In this document: piece by piece, positions 56,392 through 64,000 of the stretch | How the letters are laid out: each line of letters starts with the position of its first letter | How positions within the stretch are numbered: position 1 is the stretch's first letter | Origin: Pectobacterium polonicum | GTDB lineage: Bacteria > Pseudomonadota > Gammaproteobacteria > Enterobacterales > Enterobacteriaceae | Assembly: GCF_005497185.1 (NCBI RefSeq) | Contig: NZ_RJTN01000004.1 | Coordinates: 1-64,000 of the forward strand | Direction of reading: 5' to 3' | DNA: 64,000 nucleotides | Notes under the pieces: generated by a model | Told to the model about the DNA's origin: nothing | The model's input: only the letters and a program-made list of their open reading frames with translations | The model's database searches: none | Translations under genes and position numbers: made by a program

Positions 56392-57342
56392 TTAGATCAC
56401 ATCCTTCAGCGACGAATCGGAAGACAGCGTTCCATCCGCGCTGTTTGCCAACATGCTGACAGGCGTAATGTGAGAAGGCTTCCCTGATTCAATCACATTG
56501 AAAATTGCCGTCGCCAGTTCATTCTCCTGGTTAGGATTCTGGCAAAGAAAATAACGGGTTTCAGGCAATCTCGGCAACCCTTCCTCTTCGCCCAGCACCC
56601 GCAGTTCCGGACTCATCATTTCCACCGAGCGTACGGTGATACCCATGCCAGCCTTCACCGCGGCGCGCACAGCAGAGAGCGTTGAAGCCACATACGCGAT
56701 TCTCCAGGGAATCCCTGCGGCCGTCAGTTGCTGCGTGGCCAACGAGCGGAAAGGGCTCGGTTCATCCAGCACAACCAGAGGAATAGGTTCATTCGCTCTG
56801 AACTGGTAATCTGCCGCGCAATACCATAACGTCGGGGAACTACGTAATAACACATGCGGAAACACCACACCGTTCATTGTGGTAATAACCAGATCTATTT
56901 TCCCCTGATTCAACATGTCCATCATTTCAGCGCTACGTTTTACGCTGACATTGACGGAGAGTTTAGGAAATACAGAGGTTACCCGATGTAAAATATAAGG
57001 CAGGATAGTGTCTGCCGTATCGTCAGACGCCCCGATAGTTAGCGTGCCTTGAATATCACTGTACATTAATGAAATACAGGCTTCATCATTGAATTGTAAT
57101 ATTTTTCTGGCATAACCTAGAAACTGTATACCGTGTTCGGTCAGCAATTTATTACGCCCGTGCCGGGCGAAAAGCTCCTTTCCGATGAGTTGCTCCAGCC
57201 GCTGCATCTGCTGGCTGACTGCCGATTGAGTCCGGTTGACGGCGGCGGCCGCCGCTGCAAATGTATTTAAATCTGCAACGGCAACAAACGTCCTCAGTAA
57301 ATCAAGATCGAGATTAAGTACTGGTCGATTTGCACTGGTCAT
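56392..57342 (-). CDS. hexA: LysR-family regulator HexA/LrhA (PecT)
   Basis: A 316-residue LysR-type regulator with an N-terminal winged helix ([22 protein letters not shown], in part; [13 protein letters not shown]) and a substrate-binding-like effector domain ([52 protein letters not shown], in part). It is the E. coli LrhA orthologue by sequence and position upstream of nuo. In Pectobacterium the orthologue HexA (PecT in Dickeya) represses plant-cell-wall-degrading exoenzymes and motility. ATG 57342 matches the LrhA start; a GTG at 57354 would add four residues. Confidence 0.95.
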   Translation of the reverse strand: MTSANRPVLNLDLDLLRTFVAVADLNTFAAAAAAVNRTQSAVSQQMQRLEQLIGKELFARHGRNKLLTEHGIQFLGYARKILQFNDEACISLMYSDIQGTLTIGASDDTADTILPYILHRVTSVFPKLSVNVSVKRSAEMMDMLNQGKIDLVITTMNGVVFPHVLLRSSPTLWYCAADYQFRANEPIPLVVLDEPSPFRSLATQQLTAAGIPWRIAYVASTLSAVRAAVKAGMGITVRSVEMMSPELRVLGEEEGLPRLPETRYFLCQNPNQENELATAIFNVIESGKPSHITPVSMLANSADGTLSSDSSLKDVI

Positions 57343-57842
57343 ACGATTTTTCACTTATCTATTTTAATTTTAACAAAATATTCCTGGTGTTTTATTACAT
57401 GTACGGGTAATGGCCGATACATTTAAAGACACTATCGCAGACGCACGATAAGGGCAAAAAAATACTTATATTTCGTTACCCCTATCGCCTTTCCATTGGT
57501 AAGACATCACATAATTAAATGGCTCACCAGCCTTAATCCTTTATTCAATAACAACGACACTTTCTCTTTATTTCATTCTGCGAAATAAAGACGTTCTACA
57601 CGTAAATAAACGAGCAATCCCTGCCACCCTATTCTTGCACTAAAAAGTGCGTCCTGAACTGTTGTCTGCCCCCTACCATATCGCACCATCCAACGAGTAC
57701 ACAACCATATAGTGCAGATGCGCAATCATTTGCAGCAAAAGCGATAATCATTCTTCAAAAGGCACTTTAGGAGGAGTACATTAAGCGGGTTATGCTATTC
57801 CGCATGGGAATATGCGCTCTCTGCAAAAGGTTCGTACTATTT
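57343..57842. other. Divergent region between hexA/lrhA and alaA
   Basis: 500 bp holding two divergent promoters. A strong AGGAGGAG (57769-57776) lies 15 bases before an in-frame ATG (57792) that would extend AlaA by 17 residues. An out-of-frame 14-codon frame (57812-57856, MRSLQKVRTIYVSD) overlaps the accepted alaA start. Neither is clearly a gene. No other feature is evident. Confidence 0.45.
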
Positions 57843-59057
57843 ATGTCTCCGATTGAAAAATCCAAGAAACTGGAGAACGTATGCTATGACATCCGTGGCC
57901 CAGTTCTAAAGGAAGCCAAGCGGCTTGAAGAAGAAGGCAATAAGGTCCTTAAACTGAATATTGGCAACCCTGCGCCCTTCGGCTTTGAGGCACCGGACGA
58001 AATTCTGGTCGATGTCATCCGTAACCTGCCAACAGCACAGGGCTACTGTGATTCCAAGGGGCTCTATTCCGCCCGTAAGGCCATCGTTCAGCACTATCAA
58101 GCGCGGGATATGCGCGATATTACGGTTGAAGACGTCTATATTGGCAACGGTGTTTCCGAACTCATCGTGCAATCAATGCAGGCGCTACTCAACCCAGGTG
58201 ATGAAATGCTGGTTCCCGCACCAGATTATCCACTCTGGACTGCGGCAGTTTCCCTGTCTAACGGTAATGCCGTTCACTATCTCTGTGATGAGTCTTCTGA
58301 CTGGTTCCCCGACCTGGATGATATCCGCAAAAAGATCACCTCGAATACTCGCGGTATTGTCATCATCAACCCGAACAACCCGACGGGTGCGGTCTACAGC
58401 AAAGAGCTGCTGCTGGATATCGTGGCTATCGCGCGCGAACACAACCTGATCATTTTCGCCGACGAAATTTACGACAAAATTCTGTATGACGATGCGCAAC
58501 ATCACTCGATTGCCGCACTCGCGCCAGATCTGTTGACAGTCACGTTCAACGGACTGTCCAAGACCTACCGTGTGGCAGGTTTCCGCCAAGGCTGGATGGT
58601 ATTAAACGGCCCAAAAAAACACGCCAAAGGCTATATTGAAGGGCTGGAAATGCTGGCCTCAATGCGTTTGTGTGCCAACGTACCCATGCAGCATGCGATT
58701 CAGACCGCCTTGGGGGGATATCAAAGCATCAGTGAATTTATTCAACCCGGCGGACGCCTGTACGAACAGCGCAACCGCTCTTGGGAATTGATCAACCAGA
58801 TCCCCGGCGTGTCGTGCGTAAAACCACGCGGTGCGCTCTATATGTTCCCGCGTATTGACGCCAAGCGCTTTAACATCCATGACGACCAAAAACTGGTGCT
58901 GGATCTTCTATTACAGGAAAAAGTGTTGCTGGTTCAGGGAACCGCGTTTAACTGGCCTTACCCAGACCATGTACGCATCGTCACACTACCGCGTATTGAT
59001 GAACTGGACATGGCAATTCACAAATTAGGGCGTTTTCTGGGGCACTATCACCAATAA
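57843..59057 (+). CDS. alaA: Alanine transaminase AlaA (YfbQ)
   Basis: A 404-residue class I PLP aminotransferase, the main glutamate-pyruvate transaminase in E. coli. It aligns throughout with AlaA: MSPIEKSKKLENVCYDIRG start, INPNNPTGAVYS, DEIYDKILYDD, and the PLP lysine in TFNGLSKTYRVAGFRQGW. The start at 57843 is the E. coli one; its Shine-Dalgarno (AAAGG) is weak and distant. It is divergent from hexA/lrhA and followed by yfbR. Confidence 0.96.
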   Translation: MSPIEKSKKLENVCYDIRGPVLKEAKRLEEEGNKVLKLNIGNPAPFGFEAPDEILVDVIRNLPTAQGYCDSKGLYSARKAIVQHYQARDMRDITVEDVYIGNGVSELIVQSMQALLNPGDEMLVPAPDYPLWTAAVSLSNGNAVHYLCDESSDWFPDLDDIRKKITSNTRGIVIINPNNPTGAVYSKELLLDIVAIAREHNLIIFADEIYDKILYDDAQHHSIAALAPDLLTVTFNGLSKTYRVAGFRQGWMVLNGPKKHAKGYIEGLEMLASMRLCANVPMQHAIQTALGGYQSISEFIQPGGRLYEQRNRSWELINQIPGVSCVKPRGALYMFPRIDAKRFNIHDDQKLVLDLLLQEKVLLVQGTAFNWPYPDHVRIVTLPRIDELDMAIHKLGRFLGHYHQ

Positions 59058-59080
59058 CCCAGCAGTAAACGATCTTACCC

Positions 59081-59105
59081 TCGCCGGGCTATCGTCGCCC
59101 GGCGA
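59081..59105 (+). terminator. Hairpin after alaA
   Basis: TCGCCGGGC (59081-59089), a seven-base loop, GCCCGGCGA (59097-59105): a strong GC stem 23 bp after alaA, without a T-run. Confidence 0.5.
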
Positions 59106-59199
59106 AAACCAGAGCTTCGTTTGCATAATCTTCGGCAAGTGCTCACAATAGACACCCGCGATATCGCTATTCCACCGTGCTGTTGTCTGAGAGATCTCA

Positions 59200-59799
59200 A
59201 TGAATCAGAGCCACTTTTTCGCCCACTTATCCCGTCTAAAACTCATCAGCCGTTGGCCACTGATGCGCAACGTGCGTACAGAAAACGTCTCCGAACACAG
59301 CCTTCAAGTCGCTTTTGTCGCTCACGCGCTGGCGGTCATCAAAAACCGCAAATTCGAGGGTAACCTGAACGTAGAGCGCATTGCGCTACTGGCGATGTAT
59401 CATGATGCCAGCGAGGTGCTGACTGGCGACATGCCAACGCCTATCAAGTACTACAATGCGCAGATCGCGCATGAGTATAAGAAGATAGAGAAAATTGCCC
59501 AGCAGAAGCTGATCGAAATGCTGCCAGAAGAGTTACAGCAGGATTATCGGATGCTGCTGGATGACAACTATACCAGTGAAGAAGAACGCGCCATCGTTAA
59601 ACAGGCAGACGCGCTCTGCGCCTACCTGAAATGCCTAGAGGAATTATCCGCGGGCAACGCGGAATTCACGCTTGCTAAGGCGCGGCTGGAAAAAACATTG
59701 CAGTTGCGCCACAGCCCGGAAATGGACTATTTCATGACGGTGTTCGTTCCCAGCTTTAGCCTGTCGCTTGACGAAATCAGTCAAGACTCTCCGTTATAA
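59200..59799 (+). CDS. yfbR: 5'-deoxynucleotidase YfbR
   Basis: A 199-residue HD-domain phosphohydrolase that dephosphorylates deoxyribonucleoside 5'-monophosphates. The metal-binding residues are present: His in [13 protein letters not shown], the HD pair in [14 protein letters not shown], and a late Asp in [11 protein letters not shown]. Length and sequence match E. coli YfbR (199 residues). The ATG follows TGAGAGATCTCA; the gene is in the same direction as alaA, 142 bp away. Confidence 0.95.
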   Translation: MNQSHFFAHLSRLKLISRWPLMRNVRTENVSEHSLQVAFVAHALAVIKNRKFEGNLNVERIALLAMYHDASEVLTGDMPTPIKYYNAQIAHEYKKIEKIAQQKLIEMLPEELQQDYRMLLDDNYTSEEERAIVKQADALCAYLKCLEELSAGNAEFTLAKARLEKTLQLRHSPEMDYFMTVFVPSFSLSLDEISQDSPL

Positions 59800-59828
59800 C
59801 ACGCATCTGCTATAACGGGCTGGAACGC

Positions 59829-61661
59829 TTAGAACGGATACAGCCACGGCACCATCACCACGCTAACAAGCATCACCAGTAGGGTAAAGGGGACACCAAT
59901 GCGCACAAAGTCCCCAAATTTATAACCGCCCGGTCCCAGTACCAATGTATTCACCGGTGATGATACGGGCGTCATAAATGCGGCAGATGCCGCAACGGCG
60001 ATGATCATCGCAAAGGGATAAGGTGACACGCCCATTTGCTTCGCCGCAGCAATCGCAATGGGTGCCATCAACACCGCCGTCGCCGTATTGGAAATAAACA
60101 GGCCAATCACTGCACACAGCACGAATAAGCACACCAGCATCACATGTGGCCCGGCATTCCCGGCAACATCCATCAGCCCCTTAACAATCAGCGCAACACC
60201 GCCAGTTTGTTGTAGCGCCAGCGCAAACGGCATCATCCCGACAATAAGAATAATGCTCGGCCAGTGAATCGCTCGATAGGCGCTTTCCATGTCGATGCAG
60301 CGGAATTTACCCATCAGTAAACAGGCGATCAGCGCAGCAACCGCATTCGGTATTTCATCCGTTAGCATCATCGCGACCATCAGCGCCAGACAAAACAACG
60401 CGTGCGGAGCCTGACTTACCGCTGGGGCGACATCATCCACTTCGGCAGGAAGATTGAGCAAAAGAAAGTCATTTTTCTGCGTGTGCAACTGTCGAATCAT
60501 GCGCCAGTCGCCCATCACCAGCAGAATATCACCGAGCTGGAGCGGCTCATCGGCAAGGATACCCTCCATTGCCTCGCCCGCCCGGCGAATCCCTACGACG
60601 CTCAGGCCATAGCGGCTACGGAAGCCAACGTCGTAGAGCGTTTTTCCCAGCAGCTCGGAATCGGGTATCAAAGACACTTCCGCCATCCCGACATCACGCG
60701 CCTGCTCAGAGAAATACTCACCGCGCAGCACCATCGGTTCAAGCCGCTGCGAGGTGCAAAATTCACGTAAATCCACCTCTGATGCCGACATATCGATCAG
60801 CAGCACATCATTCAGGCGAAGTTCGGTGTTGCCAGCTACGCTGATCATCACGCGGCGGAATTTACGCCAGCGCTCAATCCCGACCACATTCGCCCCAAAG
60901 CGTTGGCGCAAACGTAAATCGTCCAGACGATGGCCGATAAAAGGCGATCCTGGGCGAATTGCCAATCGGCGTGCCCTGCCAGTCAATCGGTAATCACGAA
61001 TCAGATCGCGAAACGTTCTTCTCTTCCACATCTCTTTTGCTGTTGCTGTCTCAGCGTCACCCAGCCAGTAACGTGCCACCATCATATACGCCACGCCTAG
61101 CAACAGGACGACCATCCCTATCGGCGTCACGCTGAAGAACCCAAAGCCCGCGACACCGTCGCGCATCAGCTCGCTGCTCACCACCATATTCGGCGGCGTC
61201 GCCACCAGCGTCATCATGCCGCTAATCAACCCAGCGAAACTCAGCGGCATCATCAGCCTTCCTGGGGAAATTTTCATCCGCGCGGAAACACTCAGTACCA
61301 CGGGAATAAAAATGGCGACAACGCCAGTGGAACTCATGAAAGCCCCCAGCAGCGCAACGGTGACCATCAGTAAGATCAGCATCTTCATTTCGCTGCTGCC
61401 CGCCACGCGAACCAGCCAGTCCCCGACCTGATAAGCAACACCAGTACGAACCAACCCTTCACCAATCACAAACAGGGCAGCAATCAATATCACGTTAGGA
61501 TCGCTGAACCCTACCAACGCTTCAGATAGCGTCAGCGTACCGCTCAGTACAAACGCGATGATGACCAATAGCGCGACGACGTCCATGCGTAATTTATTGG
61601 TGGTAAACAACACAATGGCGATCAGCAACAGGGATAAAACCCAGAGAAGTTCGCTATTCAA
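59829..61661 (-). CDS. yfbS: SLC13/DASS-type transporter with TrkA-C domains (YfbS)
   Basis: A 610-residue inner-membrane protein, the same length as E. coli YfbS. About eleven to twelve helices are interrupted by two cytoplasmic RCK/TrkA-C domains (about residues 215-385). Family motifs include [13 protein letters not shown] and, near the end, [19 protein letters not shown]. It belongs to the divalent-anion:Na+ symporter superfamily; the substrate is unknown (dicarboxylate or sulphate transport has been suggested for relatives). It is convergent with yfbR. Confidence 0.93.
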   Translation of the reverse strand: MNSELLWVLSLLLIAIVLFTTNKLRMDVVALLVIIAFVLSGTLTLSEALVGFSDPNVILIAALFVIGEGLVRTGVAYQVGDWLVRVAGSSEMKMLILLMVTVALLGAFMSSTGVVAIFIPVVLSVSARMKISPGRLMMPLSFAGLISGMMTLVATPPNMVVSSELMRDGVAGFGFFSVTPIGMVVLLLGVAYMMVARYWLGDAETATAKEMWKRRTFRDLIRDYRLTGRARRLAIRPGSPFIGHRLDDLRLRQRFGANVVGIERWRKFRRVMISVAGNTELRLNDVLLIDMSASEVDLREFCTSQRLEPMVLRGEYFSEQARDVGMAEVSLIPDSELLGKTLYDVGFRSRYGLSVVGIRRAGEAMEGILADEPLQLGDILLVMGDWRMIRQLHTQKNDFLLLNLPAEVDDVAPAVSQAPHALFCLALMVAMMLTDEIPNAVAALIACLLMGKFRCIDMESAYRAIHWPSIILIVGMMPFALALQQTGGVALIVKGLMDVAGNAGPHVMLVCLFVLCAVIGLFISNTATAVLMAPIAIAAAKQMGVSPYPFAMIIAVAASAAFMTPVSSPVNTLVLGPGGYKFGDFVRIGVPFTLLVMLVSVVMVPWLYPF

Positions 61662-61734
61662 AACGGTTCCCCTGACGGAAAATACAGAGTGAGAGGTGTA
61701 GGTTCAACATGCCATAGAAAAGAAGCTAACACCC

Positions 61735-61761
61735 GTGCAGCTTGAAGTACGACAGGTATAG
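61735..61761. repeat. Remnant of the dispersed palindromic repeat
   Basis: GTGCAGCTTGAAGTACGAC (from 61735) and the following AGGTATA correspond to the right end of the repeat at 32668-32786, next to the yfbT terminator. Only the end is left. Confidence 0.6.
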
Positions 61762-61769
61762 TCTGCCAT

Positions 61770-61796
61770 AAAAAAAACCTCGCGGATGCGAGGTTT
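61770..61796 (-). terminator. Intrinsic terminator of yfbVUT
   Basis: On the minus strand AAACCTCGC, loop ATCC, GCGAGGTTT, continuing as a T-run (8 T residues to 61770): a canonical terminator 43 bp past the yfbT stop. Confidence 0.92.
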
Positions 61797-61838
61797 GATC
61801 ATATTTAGTCACAGTTTTGTCATTATATTACAGACGAG

Positions 61839-62495
61839 CTAGTGGCGCAGCAGTACCTTAACGCCACTTTGTGACGTCTCTATCTCTATCTGCTCCAACG
61901 AATCAAGAACCAGATCGACCTGATCCAACTTCGGCGTATCTGTTGGTGCTTTCACCGCAATAACCTTGCAGCCTGCCGCCAGACCCGATAACACCCCCGC
62001 GGGAGCATCTTCAACAACGACACATTCTTCGGGTTTCAACCCTAGCTGCTGTGCACCAAGTAAATAGGCATCAGGGTTAGGTTTACCTTTGGCAACCTGC
62101 TCCGCCGTAATAAAAGCGCGAGGAGCAGGTAGTTCTCCACGATGATGACGCGCGCTGGCAATCGGTACGGTGCCGGATGTCACAATTGCCCAGGGAATAT
62201 CCAAAGCATCCAACCGTTCCAGCAGCGCCTTCGCCCCTGGCATTGCAACAATACCTTGCGTGTCAGAAGCTTCCGTTTTCTCCAGCGCATCGAACTCCTG
62301 TTGAATCGTTTCTTCGCTCTGCCCCTGAAGAAAGTGGCGCAGGGACGTGATTGCCTGCTTGCCGTGAATAAAATCCAGCACTTCCTGTGGTTCAATATCG
62401 TGATCTTTTGCCCAGTTAATCCACGCACGTTCTACAGCAGGCAGTGAATCAACCAGCGTACCATCGAGGTCGAACAGAAAACCTTTACACTCCAC
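61839..62495 (-). CDS. yfbT: HAD-family sugar phosphatase YfbT (HxpA)
   Basis: A 218-residue haloacid-dehalogenase phosphatase with the nucleophile motif CKGFLFDLDGTLVDS, motif II AIVTSGT and motifs III/IV KGKPNPDAYLLGA and VVEDAPAGVLSG. The E. coli enzyme dephosphorylates sugar phosphates such as fructose 1-phosphate. The GTG at 62495 has AAGGGG six bases upstream and gives the E. coli N-terminus; an ATG at 62513, just after the yfbU stop, would add six residues. It follows yfbU with no real gap. Confidence 0.92.
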   Translation of the reverse strand: MECKGFLFDLDGTLVDSLPAVERAWINWAKDHDIEPQEVLDFIHGKQAITSLRHFLQGQSEETIQQEFDALEKTEASDTQGIVAMPGAKALLERLDALDIPWAIVTSGTVPIASARHHRGELPAPRAFITAEQVAKGKPNPDAYLLGAQQLGLKPEECVVVEDAPAGVLSGLAAGCKVIAVKAPTDTPKLDQVDLVLDSLEQIEIETSQSGVKVLLRH

Positions 62496-62516
62496 AGAAA
62501 GCCCCTTTTTCATTAA

Positions 62517-63011
62517 TCAGGCGTTGATGATCTGTGCGATCTCAACCGCACTCAAGTGATACTGACGCGGGCAGGATTGCCAAACAGCCAGCATTCTGTT
62601 GTATTTTTCCCACATTTTTGTCTGCGCGTTAAAACCATGCGTACCCGCATCAAAGTGAGGGTAACGACCTTCAACATGTACCATAAAGCGTACAAAGCCC
62701 AGATAACGCGCTTCCGTTGCCGCATCAAAGCCCAGGAAGGTCAGACGTCGTTCATCCAAATCCTGCTTATCTTTCAGATTGGTCCATGACACCTGCAAAG
62801 CATGATGCATTTCCATGACGTTAATAATGGTACGGCAAACTTCTTCCGTCAGCTCACCAAACTCACGGTCTAATTCCCGCATCTGCAAACCATAACCACG
62901 CTCGATGATCGTTTGTAGCCGACGATAGCGCTCAGCGTTATCTGGATCGAGCATTGTCATCATTTTGTATTGGTTTGAAAGGATCAATCTCTGGGCATTC
63001 GTCATTTCCAT
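62517..63011 (-). CDS. yfbU: UPF0304 family protein YfbU
   Basis: A 164-residue protein, nearly identical in length and sequence to E. coli YfbU (start [18 protein letters not shown]). It is helical and has no recognised catalytic motif. Function is unknown; overproduction of E. coli YfbU has been reported to be toxic. AGGAGAG lies upstream of the ATG. It is probably co-transcribed with yfbT. Confidence 0.94.
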   Translation of the reverse strand: MEMTNAQRLILSNQYKMMTMLDPDNAERYRRLQTIIERGYGLQMRELDREFGELTEEVCRTIINVMEMHHALQVSWTNLKDKQDLDERRLTFLGFDAATEARYLGFVRFMVHVEGRYPHFDAGTHGFNAQTKMWEKYNRMLAVWQSCPRQYHLSAVEIAQIINA

Positions 63012-63176
63012 GTTGCTCTCCTGAACCCTCTTTGGTGTAAGCCAATGTCGCTAAATAGGTATTACCCGCAGAATCGCATACTGAATCGTGTCACGATAGC
63101 GGTAGCCACCGCTTCTTTGATTTGAAACAGGGGAAAGAACAAAATAGCCATCAACCCGCACACAGCCTGACGCCGA

Positions 63177-63641
63177 TCACAAATCATCAAGGAAGGTTTT
63201 ATCAAGCTGCTTAAATGCACGCCTCAGCACATCCGCCAACGCTTGGTATGTTGGCGCTTCCTCCTCTAGCGGAGCGAGTGCCTGTCCTGATTCTGCAAGT
63301 TTATGGCGAATCTCATGGAACCACTGTGCCAGCGTTGGTGGTAAAGGCGTAACAGAACGGCGGCCAAGCCACCACAGGCCCTGCAACGGCAGGCTACAGG
63401 CAAAAAGCGCGGTGGCGATGGCCGGGCCGAGCTGGCCACCAAGCGCAATCTGCCACGTTAAGGTAAACACCGCCAGTGGCGGCATGATGCGAATACCGAA
63501 CCGCGTCGCTCGCGCCACGCGGTTCTCCGGAAATAGGGGAGCCAACTGCTTTTCTGCTGGCCATGTCTTCATGTAATGCTGCCCACGTTGGAGTAACTGT
63601 AGCCAACTAATTCTACTGTCTGGTTTCGTCGCCATAGCCAC
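63177..63641 (-). CDS. yfbV: UPF0208 membrane protein YfbV
   Basis: A 154-residue membrane protein with two central transmembrane segments (about residues 50-95, [19 protein letters not shown] onwards) and the conserved tail [21 protein letters not shown] (one residue break omitted). It matches E. coli YfbV, which has been linked to chromosome terminus/macrodomain behaviour. In E. coli it is divergent from ackA, which should begin just beyond the right edge. The alternative start MATKP two codons later is possible. Confidence 0.93.
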   Translation of the reverse strand: MAMATKPDSRISWLQLLQRGQHYMKTWPAEKQLAPLFPENRVARATRFGIRIMPPLAVFTLTWQIALGGQLGPAIATALFACSLPLQGLWWLGRRSVTPLPPTLAQWFHEIRHKLAESGQALAPLEEEAPTYQALADVLRRAFKQLDKTFLDDL

Positions 63642-64000
63642 ACCTCAACTTTACAGATAAAAAATAAAACTTTTGCACAAATCAACAACTCAAGTTGATA
63701 AGGTTAAAATATATTTTGTGTTTACCCTACGCTATCGGTATCCTAGATCGGCCTTTTGGCCGCTGTATACCTAAAGTAGTATGACTACACGCAGGGAGTA
63801 TAATTCCCTTTGCGACATAAGCGCAGCCAACGGCCATAACGCGGTTATCATCGCTTTAAAAGCTGCGGTTTACATCAGGTCGATGTCACATTGTTATAGA
63901 GATTAGTTGTAGCGATTATGGTGTACCGATTATCCGGTATACATCATAGTATCGACCCTTATTCATCATCGTGTCTGGTGTATCACACCAAGGCATGATG
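63642..64000. other. Upstream region of yfbV, presumed ackA promoter region
   Basis: 359 bp without a gene. It contains a TATAAT hexamer (63799-63804, plus strand) inside AGGGAG..TTCCCT, GGCC/GGCC and ACCG/CGGT small inverted repeats, and GGTGT..ACACC near the end. By synteny this is the yfbV-ackA divergent promoter region; the ackA start is not reached. Confidence 0.45.

Noticed and set aside
57792-57842. Extending AlaA to the ATG at 57792
   Set aside because: The E. coli protein starts at the MSPIEK position (57843), and the spacing from AGGAGGAG to 57792 is 15 bases, too long for good initiation.
1-64000. CRISPR arrays, rRNA and tRNA genes
   Set aside because: No regularly spaced direct repeats and no cloverleaf or rRNA-like sequence seen on reading through the gaps.

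Overview
The window looks like a chromosomal segment of a soft-rot enterobacterium, most likely Pectobacterium. Nearly every housekeeping protein aligns end to end with its E. coli counterpart, and the order nuo operon / lrhA(hexA) / alaA / yfbR / yfbS / yfbT / yfbU / yfbV is the E. coli order. The hexA-type regulator, the linked nitrate-assimilation operon and the plant-associate flavour (opine-dehydrogenase-like enzyme, orphan phage tail fibre) fit Pectobacterium. I see no rRNA, tRNA, CRISPR array or intact insertion sequence.

Region 1 (1-3.3 kb): the end of an opine/octopine-dehydrogenase-like gene cut by the window edge, yehS, and an Rpn-family PD-(D/E)XK nuclease gene. The Rpn gene carries a perfect internal Shine-Dalgarno and ATG that would make a separate 77-residue C-terminal protein.

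Region 2 (2.5-15.2 kb, minus strand): a complete assimilatory nitrate/nitrite operon: nasF (Tat-exported binding protein), nasE (permease), nasD (ATPase), a single open frame fusing nasC to nasB (electron-transfer flavoprotein plus NirB plus NirD), nasA, and cobA for sirohaem. Its leader has a sigma-54 promoter match, an ANTAR-type hexaloop hairpin and an overlapping intrinsic terminator. The antiterminator gene nasR lies just upstream in the same direction. Uptake, reduction to ammonium, cofactor supply and nitrate-responsive control are therefore all in one block.

Region 3 (15.4-22.5 kb): a two-gene phage tail-fibre and chaperone cassette without any other phage gene, then an AT-rich 0.5 kb spacer, then cydA-cydB-cydX (cytochrome bd oxidase) followed by two small DUF202 membrane proteins (yidH, yidG).

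Region 4 (22.5-34.4 kb): fdhE, a MocR-type regulator (ydcR), a glutamine amidotransferase (yfeJ) and ylaC, then a Fur-boxed haem locus. The haem locus is hutW-hutX-chuY-like (anaerobic haem opening, carrier, reductase) divergent from a TonB receptor and hmuT. The inner-membrane permease and ATPase are absent. The ABC-F gene ybiT follows.

Region 5 (34.5-40.3 kb): a PhzF-family enzyme, a RimL-type acetyltransferase, a CRP-flanked 32-codon gene with its own terminator, treB-treC without treR, and elaB.

Region 6 (40.5-64 kb): the complete 13-gene nuo operon (complex I, minus strand), interrupted between nuoF and nuoG by a small palindromic repeat, then hexA/lrhA, alaA and the yfb cluster, ending in what should be the promoter region of ackA.
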